From the NCBI RefSeq assembly GCF_001650875.1, contig NZ_LXYI01000019.1, forward strand, positions 1-64,000: 64,000 nt of DNA, given 5' to 3'. The DNA comes from Sulfitobacter sp. EhC04. Its GTDB lineage: Bacteria > Pseudomonadota > Alphaproteobacteria > Rhodobacterales > Rhodobacteraceae. Shown piece after piece: positions 36,986-46,642 of this stretch; position 1 is the first letter of the stretch; each line of letters begins with the position of its first letter. A program made the position numbers and the translations under genes. Below the pieces are notes generated by a model. That model saw only the letters and a program-made list of their open reading frames with translations, made no database searches and was not told the DNA's origin.

Positions 36986-37241
36986 GTTCGGCACAACGTC
37001 GCAACAAAGAGCGGCCTTCTGACGCGCCCGGCAAAGCCGGACTCTGAGAAGGCCGCCAGATGGTCATGCTGATCGGGCCCCGGCCCAACAAGGCCTGAGC
37101 TCGGCACATCGTCGCAACAAAGAGCGGCCTTCTGACGCGCCCGGCAAAGCCGGACTCTGAGAAGGCCGCCAGATGGTCATGCTGATCGGGCCCCTGCCCA
37201 ACAAGGCATGAGTTCGGCACATCGTCGCAACAAAGAGCGGC
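36935..37241 (+). repeat. Tandem 113-bp repeats of the infC 3' end
   Basis: Units start at 36935 (inside infC), 37048 and 37161; the third is cut after about 80 bp. Each carries the last ~17 codons and stop of infC with ~30 bp of downstream sequence, nearly identical. Units are joined by a 33-bp linker: CCTTCT, GACGCGC, the hairpin CCGGC-AAA-GCCGG, ACTCTG, then AGAAGG, the last arm belonging mostly to infC sequence. The same linker core occurs in the two tRNA-Val loci. The final unit continues into the native flank and terminator. Confidence 0.92.
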
Positions 37242-37282
37242 CCCTGCCCGCCAAACAGGCCTTCAGCCCCGACCGAAACGAA

Positions 37283-37311
37283 AAACCCCCGCAAACGCAT
37301 TGCGGGGGTTT
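37283..37311. terminator. Bidirectional terminator between infC and the OmpA-like gene
   Basis: A 12-bp stem (AAACCCCCGCAA and complement) with a 5-nt loop, A-rich on the left and followed by TCTTATT on the right. It serves infC on the plus strand and the OmpA-like gene on the minus strand. Confidence 0.85.
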
Positions 37312-37342
37312 CTTATTGTCGGTCAGAAATTCTGTGACTGGC

Positions 37343-39202
37343 TCAGCGCAGCAACCCGGTGATGTTGCGCACCACTGCGCGGCGGTTGGACGGTTCCGCA
37401 ACAAGCGTCGCGACCTTGAGGTCGGATTCGCCATAGCCCTGGGTCACGAGGTTTTGCGCGGGCACGTTGAAGTACTCCGTCAGCGCCAGGGCCACGGTTT
37501 CGGCCCGACGGTCTGACAGGGCCAGGTTATAGGTGGCACTGCCGACAGCATCGGTATGCCCTTCAACGAGGATCACGGTACGGGGGTCCTGTGCAATCTG
37601 TTCGCGCAGGGCTGTCCCGATCCGTGCCAGGCTTTGGGCCTGTTCCGGCCGGATCGCGGCTGAACCTGTTTCGAACCGCACGGCATCAAGCTCCAGTTGC
37701 GGCGCCAATGCGCGCACCTGCCGGATGTCACGGACCTGACGCAGAGAGAACGTGCGGTTGGTGTCTGCCGCCAACTCGCGTTGCAGCGCCGCACGCAGGG
37801 CCTCTTCGTTCTGGTTGCTCACCACTTCAACCTGCTGCTGCCGGTTCACTTGCGGCAGTTCGTTCACCACGACCTGCTGTTCTTCCACAAGGTCATCGAA
37901 CAACACCACCTGATTGCCATTCTTATCCACGGACACCCGGCGCAATACAGCGCCGTCGCGGGCACGAATGGTGATGATCTGCGAACCGTCCGGCTTGGTC
38001 ACGATGCTGCGGCTGGACCCGTCGTCGAATGTCTGGGTCCGCACTTCGTCACCGGCCTGGCGGATCAGCGCATCTTCGTCCTTCAACACGCGCAGGTCAC
38101 CATTGGGGTTTTCGACCACAACCCGGTCCCCCGACCGGCTGACCACCTTGTCACCGTTCTTGAGCACGGAGCCCACGACAACGGCGCCAAGACCCAAAAG
38201 CAGCGCTTTCTCGAATTTGCTCAATCCGCTGTCGTTGCTGGCGGCGGCAGCCGGTTGATCTCCGGTCACGGCGGTCTGGAATTCCTCGTCGGAGGACCGC
38301 ACGTTTTCCTCGGTGATCTCTTCGGTCACGACCTCGGCATTGCTGCTTTCCGTCTCCGCCGCAGCAGCGGCGGCGGCAATGGCCTGACGTTCGGCTTCGC
38401 GGTCGGCGGCGCGTTGGGCTTCAAGCTCGGCGGCCTGACGATCCGCTTCTGCCTGCGCTTCGGCGGAAAGCGCGGCCTCTGCTTCGGAAGTCGCCTGTGC
38501 ATCAGCAGCAGCCTGTGCATCAGCAGCAGCCTGTGCATCAGCGGCAGCCTGGGCGTCGGCGGCAGCTTGTGCGTCTGCGGCAGCCTGATCTTGCTCGGCC
38601 TGAGTTTGTGCAGCAGCTGCGCTTTCCGCGGCCTGCGCCTCGGCTGCGGCCTCATCCTGCGCGGCCTGCGCCTCGGCAGCAGCCTGGCTTTCCTCTTCCT
38701 GCGCGGCAGCCGCCGCAGCAGCCTGCTCATCGGCAGCAGCTTGTGCATCCGCCGCCGCTTGTGCATCAGCCGCAGCCTGGGCATCCGCAGCAGCTTGTGC
38801 ATCAGCAGCGGCCTGATCCTGCGCGGCTTGGGCATCGGCAGCAGCCTGGCTTTCCGCTTCCTGCGCCGCAGCGGCCGCAGCAGCCTGCTCTTCAGCAGCA
38901 GCTTGAGCATCAGCGGCGGCTTGAGCATCAGCGGCGGCTTGCGCCTCGGCCTCGGACTGGGCCTGTTGCTCTTCATTCGCCCCCTGGGACCGCTCTGTCG
39001 CAGCGGGGTCCTCTTTCATGGCTCGCCGTACAACCAATTCCTCAGCGGACTTCACAGCCTGATCGTCAAACATGCAGGGAAAGGTGACTTCCCCGCCGGT
39101 CAGATCACAGGCCGGGGTTTCGCTCTGTGCAAAAGCGCCGCTCGGCAGGGCCAGAAGCAGGCTCATGCTCAGCGATGTGGTGGATTTGAATAGCGTCTTC
39201 AT
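37343..39202 (-). CDS. OmpA-family protein with long Ala/Gln repeat region
   Basis: A 619-residue exported protein. A signal peptide ends near GAFAQS (residue 26). Residues about 75-270 are low-complexity Ala/Gln/Glu, with blocks of QAAADA repeated in tandem. A hydrophobic stretch FEKALLLGLGAVVVGSVLKN follows near residue 330. The C-terminal OmpA domain (from about residue 500) has VRFETGSAAIRPEQAQSLAR, ILVEGHTDAVGSATYNLALS, RRAETVALAL and SNRRAVVRN, the peptidoglycan-binding residues. It probably ties the envelope to peptidoglycan; the helical arm would span the periplasm. Confidence 0.88.
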   Translation of the reverse strand: MKTLFKSTTSLSMSLLLALPSGAFAQSETPACDLTGGEVTFPCMFDDQAVKSAEELVVRRAMKEDPAATERSQGANEEQQAQSEAEAQAAADAQAAADAQAAAEEQAAAAAAAQEAESQAAADAQAAQDQAAADAQAAADAQAAADAQAAADAQAAADEQAAAAAAAQEEESQAAAEAQAAQDEAAAEAQAAESAAAAQTQAEQDQAAADAQAAADAQAAADAQAAADAQAAADAQATSEAEAALSAEAQAEADRQAAELEAQRAADREAERQAIAAAAAAAETESSNAEVVTEEITEENVRSSDEEFQTAVTGDQPAAAASNDSGLSKFEKALLLGLGAVVVGSVLKNGDKVVSRSGDRVVVENPNGDLRVLKDEDALIRQAGDEVRTQTFDDGSSRSIVTKPDGSQIITIRARDGAVLRRVSVDKNGNQVVLFDDLVEEQQVVVNELPQVNRQQQVEVVSNQNEEALRAALQRELAADTNRTFSLRQVRDIRQVRALAPQLELDAVRFETGSAAIRPEQAQSLARIGTALREQIAQDPRTVILVEGHTDAVGSATYNLALSDRRAETVALALTEYFNVPAQNLVTQGYGESDLKVATLVAEPSNRRAVVRNITGLLR

Positions 39203-39302
39203 TTGTTGTTCCTCACATTGTTCCGAACGCCGTTCGGGCAGCGCTTGTGAGATAACGTCTGGTGATGATTACGGTTCCCCCGACGCGCCACCGGATACGC
39301 AA

Positions 39303-39334
39303 AAATCCGCGCACCCCTGCGGATGCGCGGATTT
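39303..39334 (-). terminator. Terminator of the cox operon
   Basis: An 11-bp stem (AAATCCGCGCA and complement) with a 10-nt loop and a T-run on the minus strand, 23 bp after the coxM stop. Confidence 0.8.
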
Positions 39335-39356
39335 CAGTTCAGGCAATGGCCCGTAT

Positions 39357-40145
39357 TCAGGCGATGGCGGCAACCGCCCGTTTGGTCATCACGCCGACCA
39401 GATGGGCGCGATATTCGGCAGTGCCGTGCAGATCGCTGATCATGTCGCCTTCGGCCTTCAGCCCCGCCACCGCATCGGCAGAGAAATTGGCCGAAAGCGC
39501 CTCCTCGGCCTCGGTCCAGCGGAACACACCGTCATTGGAGGCACCCGTCACCGCCACGCGCACCCCGTCGCTGAACTTTGCGACAAAGACTGCAACCAGC
39601 GGAAACCGCGAGGCAGGCTGGATGAATTTTTCGTAATGCGACGCCTGCGGGATCGGGAATTTCACTTCCGTGACAATCTCGCCCTCTTCCAGCGCGGTGG
39701 TGAACATGCCGAGGAAATAGTCATCCGCCGCAATCTCGCGGCTGTTGGTGACAATGGTGGCCCCGGACCCAAGGGCCGCCGCCGGATAGCAGGCAGAGGG
39801 GTCGTTGTTGGCCAGCGAGCCGCCGATGGTGCCCCGGTTGCGCACCGCCGGGTCGCCGATCCGTGCGGCCACGGACGCAAGCCCCGGATAATGCGCCGCC
39901 GCCTCTGCCGCCACCGCGCTATGGGTGGTTCCGCCCCCGATACAGAGCCTGCCGTCGTCGGACATGCAGACGCCCTTCATTTCCTCGATGCCTGTCAGGG
40001 ACACCAGCACCGAAGGGGCGGCCAGCCGCGCCTTCAGTGTTGGAATCAGGGTCTGCCCCCCCGAAATCGGCTGGGCTTCTTCCTTGCTCATCGCCTGCAC
40101 CGCATCGGCAATGCTGGTGGGGCGTTCGACGTCGAAATTATACAT
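39357..40145 (-). CDS. coxM: Form II carbon monoxide dehydrogenase, FAD subunit (CoxM)
   Basis: A 262-residue FAD-binding subunit of a molybdenum hydroxylase. QPISGGQTLIPTLKARLAAP and the second FAD motif, AARIGDPAVRNRGTIGGSLAN, are present. It passes electrons from the Fe-S subunit to FAD. ATG 40145 follows AAGGAAAG and gives MYNFDVERPTS; an upstream extension is rejected. It is last in the operon, after coxL. Confidence 0.92.
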   Translation of the reverse strand: MYNFDVERPTSIADAVQAMSKEEAQPISGGQTLIPTLKARLAAPSVLVSLTGIEEMKGVCMSDDGRLCIGGGTTHSAVAAEAAAHYPGLASVAARIGDPAVRNRGTIGGSLANNDPSACYPAAALGSGATIVTNSREIAADDYFLGMFTTALEEGEIVTEVKFPIPQASHYEKFIQPASRFPLVAVFVAKFSDGVRVAVTGASNDGVFRWTEAEEALSANFSADAVAGLKAEGDMISDLHGTAEYRAHLVGVMTKRAVAAIA

Positions 40146-40265
40146 CTTCTTTCCTTTCGAACCCGGCACCGCCTGCGCTGTTTCGCGGGGTGCCTGCTTC
40201 TTTATGCCAAAAATAGCGCTGGAGGGTCCGGGGGGCAACGCCCCCCGATTCCGCCCGTCTCACCC

Positions 40266-42629
40266 TTATCCCTGCATCGCGGCCCAGACGCGCGAGGGCG
40301 TCACGGGCATGTCGATATGGGCCACGTCCTTGCCGCCGGAACGCATCGCGTCCAGCACCGCGTTGACCACAGCCGGAGGCGATCCGATGGCCCCCGCCTC
40401 GCCGCAGCCCTTCACCCCAAGAGGGTTGTGCGTACAGGGCGTCTGGCAGGAATGGTCCACGTCATAGAACGGCACATCGCTGGCCCGTGGCATCGCGTAG
40501 TCCATGTAGGACGCGCTCAGCAACTGGCCGTCGCTGTCATAGGTGCAGTTCTCCATCAGCGCCTGGCCGATCCCCTGCGCCAGCCCGCCATGGACCTGGC
40601 CGGAGACGATCATCGGGTTGATGATATTGCCGAAATCATCCGCAGCCGAGAACCGCTCGATGGTGACCTGTCCGGTTTCCGGGTCCAGTTCCACCTCGCA
40701 GGCATAGGCACCCGACGGGTAGGTAAAGTTCGACGGATCGTAGAATGCCGTCTCTTCCAGCCCCGGCTCGATGTCTTCCAGCGGGTAGTTGTGCGGCACA
40801 TAGGCCGCCAGCGTCACATCGCCCCAGGCCACGGACTTGTCGGTGCCCGCCACGCTGAACGCGCCGTCCTTCAGCTCGATATCGCTTTCCGAGGCTTCCA
40901 GCAGGTGCGAGGCGATCTTCTTGGCCTTGGCGATGATCTTTTCCGTCGCCCGGACCATGGCCGATCCGCCCACCGCGATGGAGCGGGAACCGTAGGTGCC
41001 CATGCCCATCGGTGTGCGCGCGGTGTCGCCATGCACGATCTCGACCATGGAAGCGTCGATGCCGATCATTTCCGCAATCACCTGGGGAAAGGCGGTCTCA
41101 TGCCCTTGCCCGTGGCTGTGGCTGCCGGTCATCACAACCAGCCCGCCGGTGGCGTTGACCCGCACCGTGGCGCTTTCATAAAGGCCCGCTCGCGCGCCAA
41201 GTTGCCCCACAAGGTTCGACGGCGCGATGCCGCAGGCCTCGATATAGCAGTTCACGCCAAAGCCGCGCAGTTTGCCCTTGGCCTCGCTCTCCTTGCGGCG
41301 TGCCGCAAAACCCGCGAGGTCCGACATCTCTTCGAGCTTGTCCATCGTGGCCACGTAATCGCCGGTGTCATATTCCACCGCCACCGGGGTGGCATAGGGG
41401 AATTCGGTGATGAAGTTCTGACGCCGCAGCTTGATCGGGTCGACGCCCAGCTCATGCGCCGCCTTGTCCACCAGACGTTCAAGCTGATAGGTCGCCTCGG
41501 GCCGTCCGGCCCCGCGATAGGCGTCAACCGGCACGGTATTGGTGAACACCGCCTTCACGTTCACATAGATCAGCGGAGTCTTGTAGTTGCCCGCCATCAG
41601 GATTCCGTGCAGCCATGTCGGCACCGAGGGGGCGAAGGTCGACAGATAGGCGCCCATATTGGCATAGGTATCGGTGCGGATCGCCTTGAAGTTGTTCTCG
41701 GCATCCAGCGCCAGTTCGATCTTGGTCACATGGTCGCGGCCATGGGCATCCGACATGAAGGCCTCCGACCGGCTGGAGGTCCATTTCACCGGACGGTTGC
41801 AGGCCTTGGCGGCAAAGGTGCAGAACGCTTCTTCCTGGTAGTGGAAGATCTTGGTGCCGAAACCGCCGCCCACATCAGGGGCCACGACGCGCAGCTTGTG
41901 CTCTGGAATGCCCAGCACAAAGGCCCCCATCAACAGCCGGATCACATGCGGGTTCTGAGAGGTGGTATACAGCGTATGTTCGCCGTCAGAGCGGTTGTAA
42001 TCACCCACCGCCACGCGCGGCTCCATCGGGTTGGCCACCAGACGGTTGTTGACCAGTTCAAGGGTGGTCACATGCGCCGCCTCTTCAAAGGCCTTGTTCA
42101 CCGCATCCTTGTTTTCCTCGACGAACCCCCAGTCATAGCAAAGGTTCGAGGTCAGGTCGTCATGCACCTTGGTGGCGCCGTCCTTGACCGCATCCTTCAT
42201 GTTGATGACGGCGGGCAGTTCCTCGATGTCCAGCACGATCGCCTCGGCGGCATCACGGGCCTGACCAAGGGTTTCGGCCACAACGGCGGCGATCGGTTCA
42301 CCCACATGCCGCACCTTGCCCTGTGCCAGCACCGGATGGCCCGGTTCCTGCATCGGCTGGCCGTGTTTGTCGGTGACCTGCCAGCCGCAGGGAATGCTGC
42401 CGACGCCCTCAAAGTCCTTGCCGGTGAAAATCTTTACAACCCCGTCCATGCCTTCGGCCGCCGAGGTGTCGACATTCGTCAGCTTGCCATGCGCCACGTC
42501 CGAGCGCAGGAAAAAGACATATGCCTGTCCCCGCAGGTTGATATCGTCGGTGTATCGTCCGTTCCCTGTCAGAAACCGGACGTCCTCGCGCCGCTTCGTG
42601 CTGGCACCAATTCCGCCGTCTTTAGGCAT
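40266..42629 (-). CDS. coxL: Form II carbon monoxide dehydrogenase, molybdenum subunit (CoxL)
   Basis: A 787-residue molybdopterin-cytosine-dinucleotide subunit of the xanthine oxidase family. The active-site loop reads [15 protein letters not shown], the form II (BMS) signature, rather than AYxCSFR of true aerobic CO dehydrogenase. [30 protein letters not shown] and [20 protein letters not shown] are other family segments. The substrate is uncertain; many form II enzymes do not support growth on CO. ATG 42629 is about 7 nt from GGGAGG. Confidence 0.93.
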   Translation of the reverse strand: MPKDGGIGASTKRREDVRFLTGNGRYTDDINLRGQAYVFFLRSDVAHGKLTNVDTSAAEGMDGVVKIFTGKDFEGVGSIPCGWQVTDKHGQPMQEPGHPVLAQGKVRHVGEPIAAVVAETLGQARDAAEAIVLDIEELPAVINMKDAVKDGATKVHDDLTSNLCYDWGFVEENKDAVNKAFEEAAHVTTLELVNNRLVANPMEPRVAVGDYNRSDGEHTLYTTSQNPHVIRLLMGAFVLGIPEHKLRVVAPDVGGGFGTKIFHYQEEAFCTFAAKACNRPVKWTSSRSEAFMSDAHGRDHVTKIELALDAENNFKAIRTDTYANMGAYLSTFAPSVPTWLHGILMAGNYKTPLIYVNVKAVFTNTVPVDAYRGAGRPEATYQLERLVDKAAHELGVDPIKLRRQNFITEFPYATPVAVEYDTGDYVATMDKLEEMSDLAGFAARRKESEAKGKLRGFGVNCYIEACGIAPSNLVGQLGARAGLYESATVRVNATGGLVVMTGSHSHGQGHETAFPQVIAEMIGIDASMVEIVHGDTARTPMGMGTYGSRSIAVGGSAMVRATEKIIAKAKKIASHLLEASESDIELKDGAFSVAGTDKSVAWGDVTLAAYVPHNYPLEDIEPGLEETAFYDPSNFTYPSGAYACEVELDPETGQVTIERFSAADDFGNIINPMIVSGQVHGGLAQGIGQALMENCTYDSDGQLLSASYMDYAMPRASDVPFYDVDHSCQTPCTHNPLGVKGCGEAGAIGSPPAVVNAVLDAMRSGGKDVAHIDMPVTPSRVWAAMQG

Positions 42630-42712
42630 CTTCATTCCTCCCGAATGTGTTGGGTGGCCCCCACCCTACATCTCCTCCTGCAGGGTGGGTCCGACCCCAC
42701 GCGTTGATGTGC

Positions 42713-43198
42713 TTATTCTGCTGCGATCGCGCTGACGTCCTGGCCGGATGCGGCCATGATCGCCTTGACGATGTTGTGATAGCCCGTGCACCGGCAGATG
42801 TTGCCGTCAAGGTAATGGCGCACCTCGGCTTCCGTCGGCTTCGGGTTATCCTTGAGCAGTGCCGCCGCAGACATCACCATGCCGGGGGTGCAGAAACCGC
42901 ACTGAAGCCCGTGGTGGTCCTGAAACGCCTGCTGGATAACATTCAGCGATCCATCCGCATTGGCCTGCCCCTCGATCGTGTCGACAGTGGCACCGTCCGC
43001 CTCGATGGCCAGCATGGTGCAGGCCTTGACCGCCTGCCCGTTCACATGGACCACACAGGCCCCGCACTGGCTGGTGTCGCAACCGACATGTGTGCCGGTC
43101 AGGCCCTGATCATCGCGCAGGAATTGTGCCAACAGCGTGCGGCCCTCCACGTCGCCGGACGCGGTTTTGCCGTTCACGGTCATTTTGACCTGTGTCAT
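42713..43198 (-). CDS. coxS: Form II carbon monoxide dehydrogenase, Fe-S subunit (CoxS)
   Basis: A 161-residue subunit with two [2Fe-2S] clusters. The plant-type cluster uses [16 protein letters not shown] plus a later Cys in KACTM; the second uses CGFCTPGM and [15 protein letters not shown]. It is first in the S-L-M order, which is usual for form II. ATG 43198 gives [10 protein letters not shown]. Confidence 0.94.
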   Translation of the reverse strand: MTQVKMTVNGKTASGDVEGRTLLAQFLRDDQGLTGTHVGCDTSQCGACVVHVNGQAVKACTMLAIEADGATVDTIEGQANADGSLNVIQQAFQDHHGLQCGFCTPGMVMSAAALLKDNPKPTEAEVRHYLDGNICRCTGYHNIVKAIMAASGQDVSAIAAE

Positions 43199-43318
43199 GT
43201 AATCCTCCCATTTGTGACCTTGTTTGAGCATGAGTTAAACACGCACAGCATTCATTGAGAATAGATAAAAACAGATATCACGGGATATTGGACTAAAGTA
43301 CCAAGGGCGCGCAGCCGC

Positions 43319-44317
43319 TCACGTCCTGCGGCCCCGGCGCGGCTGCGGACGGGTCGGAATTTCCTTGAGCAGCCCGCCCACCCCCATGCCCGCAATATCG
43401 GCAGAGCTGACCGGAACGCCGCAGATCACCCGTGCCAGCACCCAGTCGGCCCCATTCAACGCGGGCGCGCGCGCGCAGCCCGGCAGCCCGATCACCGGGC
43501 GGTCGTTCAGCGCCCCCAGGAACAGCAGGTTACCCGGATCGACCGGCATGCCGAAGCGGGTCACCTCTCCACCGGCCTCGCGCAGTGCGGCGGGTGCCAC
43601 GTCTTCACTGTCAGAGGTGGCAGAGCCGGTCAGGATCAGCACGAGGTCCGACGTCGCCGCCGCCAGCGCCTCTGCCAGCGCGGCACGGCGGTGGGGCACC
43701 AGTTGCACCAACTCCAATGTCACCCCCAGCGCCTCCAGCCTGCCGGCAATGGCGTCGCGGCCCTTGTCCCCGACGCCGCCGGGGATCTCTGTGACGATCA
43801 ATGTGGCGGTCTTCAATACCGGCTGGCGCAGGGTGATTGCACCGGCGCTGGCGACCGCTGCGCAGGCCTGCGCCAGGTCACCCTCCGGCACCGCGTAGGA
43901 GATGATCTTGACCGTTGCCACCATGCCCCCGTCGCGCATCTGCTGCCAGCGCGGCACGGTGGCGATGGTGATCATCGGATGCACCGCGTTCACCGCCTCA
44001 AGTGCCGCCACGTCCAGTTCCACTACCCCCGGCCCCTCGGCCAGCAGATTGACCCGGCCCGTAAACGGGCGCGTCTGTTTCAGCCCCTTGCCCTGCCCCA
44101 GCACAGCGCTGGCCAGCCGTTCCGCCGCCAGATCCTCGCCCAGGTCATCAGGCCCCAGGCGCGCCACGATCACCTCTGCAATGCCGGTGTCCGCCAAGGC
44201 CGTCACATCCGCGCCCGACAGCACGCGGCCCTTGCGCAACCGCCCGTCCTGTGTCGGCACGGAATGGGCCAGCACGGCCCCCTCGGCCCGATCAAGGGGG
44301 ACCGGGCCAAACTTCAC
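43319..44317 (-). CDS. Molybdopterin-binding (MoeA/CinA-like) protein
   Basis: A 332-residue protein with an N-terminal MoeA-like part (AEGAVLAHSVPTQDGRLRKG; ALADTGIAEVIVARLGPDD) and a C-terminal MoCF/MogA-type domain (LVLILTGSATSDSEDVAPAA, then FGMPVDPGNLLFLGALNDRP and VIGLPGCARAPALNGADWVL). It likely handles molybdenum cofactor for the neighbouring hydroxylase. The start overlaps the xdhC-like stop as ATGA. Confidence 0.85.
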   Translation of the reverse strand: MKFGPVPLDRAEGAVLAHSVPTQDGRLRKGRVLSGADVTALADTGIAEVIVARLGPDDLGEDLAAERLASAVLGQGKGLKQTRPFTGRVNLLAEGPGVVELDVAALEAVNAVHPMITIATVPRWQQMRDGGMVATVKIISYAVPEGDLAQACAAVASAGAITLRQPVLKTATLIVTEIPGGVGDKGRDAIAGRLEALGVTLELVQLVPHRRAALAEALAAATSDLVLILTGSATSDSEDVAPAALREAGGEVTRFGMPVDPGNLLFLGALNDRPVIGLPGCARAPALNGADWVLARVICGVPVSSADIAGMGVGGLLKEIPTRPQPRRGRRT

Positions 44318-45279
44318 GACTGCCTCAGCGTCTGGATCATCTCGGCCAGGATCGCCACCGCGATCTCTGCCGGGCCCGCGGCCCCGATGTTCAGCCCGAT
44401 GGGGCCGTGAATGCGGCCGATCTCATGTTCGGCAAATCCCGCCTCTGCCAGCCGCGCCACCCGCGCGCCATGGGTCCGGGTGCTGCCAAGCGCCCCGATG
44501 TAGAAAGCCTTTGAGCGCAGCGCGCAGGTGATTGCGGGATCGTCCAGCTTGGGGTCATGGGTCAGCAGCACCACCGCGCAGCGGGCATCCAGCCCGATCG
44601 CCTCCAGCGCCGCATCGGGCCAATCGTTGATCACCCGCGCATCCGGAAAGCGCGCCTGCGCGCCAAAGGCCTCGCGCGGGTCCACCACCACGGGGTCAAA
44701 CCCCGTGCTGCGCGCCATGCCGACCAGATGCTGCGCGATATGCACCCCGCCCACCACGATCAGCCGCAGCGGCGGATTGTGAATGGCGATAAAGGTCTTG
44801 CCATCCTCTTCGACGCCGGAACGGTCCTTGCGGAACCTGTCGCCGTGGCCGTCAAACGCCAACCGGCGCGCGCTGCCGTCCAGCGCCACCTCATAGGCCA
44901 CGGCACGGCGCGCGGCACGGGCCGCGACCATATCGCGCAACATCGCCTCGGGCATGCCAGGCTCGCCCACCGGTTCGACCAGTATGCGAATGTTGCCGCC
45001 ACAAGCCAGCCCCACGGCAAAGGCATCGCCATCGCTGACGCCGTATTCCAGCACGCGGCTGCCGCCCTGTTCCAGCGCCTCAAGCGCCTCGATCACCACC
45101 GCGCCCTCGACACAACCGCCGGAAACAGACCCCTCCATCCGGCCATCCCCCGCCACGACCAGTTGCGCGCCCACCCGGCGCGGGGCGGAGCCCCAGGTCT
45201 CGATCACCGTGGCAAGGGCCACACGCTGGCCCGCCTCGATCCACGCCAGGGCCTGTTCCGGTACTGTCTGCGCTGCCAT
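44314..45279 (-). CDS. XdhC/CoxI-family molybdenum cofactor maturation protein
   Basis: A 321-residue protein. The N-terminal XdhC_CoxI domain has ALATVIETWGSAPRRVGAQL and GSVSGGCVEGAVV; the C-terminal XdhC_C Rossmann part has LIVVGGVHIAQHLVGMARS and VVLLTHDPKLDDPAI. Family members bind the sulfurated cofactor and insert it into xanthine dehydrogenase-type enzymes. With the next gene and coxSLM on the same strand, it probably serves that enzyme. ATG 45279 starts at MAAQTVPEQ. Confidence 0.9.
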   Translation of the reverse strand: MAAQTVPEQALAWIEAGQRVALATVIETWGSAPRRVGAQLVVAGDGRMEGSVSGGCVEGAVVIEALEALEQGGSRVLEYGVSDGDAFAVGLACGGNIRILVEPVGEPGMPEAMLRDMVAARAARRAVAYEVALDGSARRLAFDGHGDRFRKDRSGVEEDGKTFIAIHNPPLRLIVVGGVHIAQHLVGMARSTGFDPVVVDPREAFGAQARFPDARVINDWPDAALEAIGLDARCAVVLLTHDPKLDDPAITCALRSKAFYIGALGSTRTHGARVARLAEAGFAEHEIGRIHGPIGLNIGAAGPAEIAVAILAEMIQTLRQS

Positions 45280-45498
45280 GCTGCCTGTCCTTCTTGCCGC
45301 CGGACCAGTGGTCCAATGCCGTCTACCCCGGAATGTAGTGCGCGGGGCAGCCGCGCTCAATCAGATAAGAACACCCTTGACCGCGCATAGGTCCACCGCG
45401 ACCATGGTCACAGATGGGTCAAACCGCAGCAGGTGGCTTGCACTGGACCGCTGCGGCAACTACATCTGTCGCGTCGACACAATAACCGGAGACCTGCC

Positions 45499-45735
45499 AT
45501 GCCGATGCAAGCCAGTGAGATCGAAGATCTGATCCGCGCGGCCTTCCCAGATGCCCATATCGTGGTCGAGGGGAACGACGGCGTCCATATGGCAGCGATG
45601 GTCGAAGACGCCTCTTTCAAGGGGATGAACCGGGTGCAACAGCAACGCGCGGTCTATGCCGCGCTAAAGGGCAAGATGGACGGGGCGAATGGCGAATTGC
45701 ACGCCCTGGCGCTGACCACGCGCGCGCCCGCCTGA
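45499..45735 (+). CDS. bolA: BolA-family protein
   Basis: A 78-residue BolA fold protein: [40 protein letters not shown] and [10 protein letters not shown] with a cluster-ligand His in LHALALTT. BolA proteins share [2Fe-2S] clusters with CGFS glutaredoxins, and such a glutaredoxin is encoded 26 bp downstream. ATG 45499 follows GGAG. Confidence 0.94.
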   Translation: MPMQASEIEDLIRAAFPDAHIVVEGNDGVHMAAMVEDASFKGMNRVQQQRAVYAALKGKMDGANGELHALALTTRAPA

Positions 45736-45760
45736 ACAGGATTTATCGAGGATGAAAACG

Positions 45761-46123
45761 ATGAGCGATGTAACAACGCAGATCAAGGACACCATCACCT
45801 CAAACGATGTGGTGCTCTTCATGAAAGGCACCAAGGAGATGCCGCAATGCGGGTTCTCTTCCCGTGTGGCCGGGGTCCTGAATTACATGGGCGTGACCTA
45901 TTCGGACGTGAATGTGCTGGCAGACCAGAATATCCGCCAGGGCATCAAGGATTTTTCGGACTGGCCAACCGTCCCGCAACTTTACGTCAAGGGCGAGTTC
46001 GTCGGCGGATGCGACATCATCACCGAGATGACGCTGTCAGGCGAGCTGGACACGCTGTTCGAGGAAAACGGCGTGACCTATGACAAGGACGCTGCCGACA
46101 AGATCCGCGAAGCGAACGGCTAA
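45761..46123 (+). CDS. grxD: Monothiol glutaredoxin Grx4 type
   Basis: A 120-residue CGFS glutaredoxin. [16 protein letters not shown] has the active-site Cys, and [20 protein letters not shown] binds glutathione. It carries or stores [2Fe-2S] clusters, probably as a complex with the BolA protein encoded just upstream. Of two starts, ATG 45761 has the better spacing from GAGG than ATG 45752. Confidence 0.95.
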   Translation: MSDVTTQIKDTITSNDVVLFMKGTKEMPQCGFSSRVAGVLNYMGVTYSDVNVLADQNIRQGIKDFSDWPTVPQLYVKGEFVGGCDIITEMTLSGELDTLFEENGVTYDKDAADKIREANG

Positions 46124-46144
46124 GACCCGGTCACTGCCGGAAAC

Positions 46145-46175
46145 ACCTGCGCGGCTGTTCGCCGGCCACGCAGGT
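46145..46175 (+). terminator. Probable terminator after grxD
   Basis: ACCTGCG and CGCAGGT flank a smaller inner dyad, followed by TCTTGTCC, about 20 bp past the grxD stop. Confidence 0.5.
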
Positions 46176-46211
46176 TCTTGTCCTTTGCAGGTCTGTATCT
46201 TTCAGGTCGTA

Positions 46212-46478
46212 TTACGGAACTGCACCCGTCTGGCCACGTCCTGACTGACCGCCGCCCGGCAAACATTGCGCGCCAGTCGATCCGTCCGCACAGGTCGGTG
46301 GAGGCGTACAGGGTTGTGCACCGGCCACATCGGTACAGGGTTGGCCGCCACCCCCGGAATCATACTTGCCCGTAAACACGGGTTCGGCATAGACGACAGC
46401 CGGTTCGCGCTGTGCGGCACATGCGCTGAGGGTAAGGCCACAAATCGTTACAATTAGGCTCTTCTGGAATAGCGTCAC
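46212..46478 (-). CDS. Small putative lipoprotein
   Basis: An 88-residue product with a lipoprotein signal: IVTICGLTLSACAAQ contains the lipobox LSAC, cleaving before Cys20. The mature part is Gly/Pro/Cys-rich (SGGGGQPCTDVAGAQPCTPP) with four cysteines that could form disulfides. A GTG start at 46478 has AAGGAG 8 nt upstream, which is the main support that it is translated. Family and function are not recognised. Confidence 0.6.
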   Translation of the reverse strand: MTLFQKSLIVTICGLTLSACAAQREPAVVYAEPVFTGKYDSGGGGQPCTDVAGAQPCTPPPTCADGSTGAQCLPGGGQSGRGQTGAVP

Positions 46479-46642
46479 AGGATTGGCTCCTTTGCTGAAT
46501 TTTCGGGCGCAGGCGCGACCGGCCTGAAACAGTTAGCCCAGATCAATTCAGAAAAATAGCTTTCTGATGGACCTGCCCATTTTCGGCATCGCATCTTCCC
46601 CGACCGCCGTCGCCTTGCCATGGGGGGACAGTGGCAAATGCG

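Noticed and set aside
36935-37241. CRISPR-like array after infC
   Set aside because: The units are contiguous 113-bp repeats without unique spacers, contain infC coding sequence, and no cas genes are near.
40146-40238. 31-codon N-terminal extension of coxM
   Set aside because: It lies upstream of a good ribosome site and has no counterpart in the family.
39072-42707. A 1211-codon open frame on the plus strand opposite ompA/cox genes
   Set aside because: It is antisense to coxM and coxL, which have full family matches; long open antisense frames are expected from high-GC codon bias.
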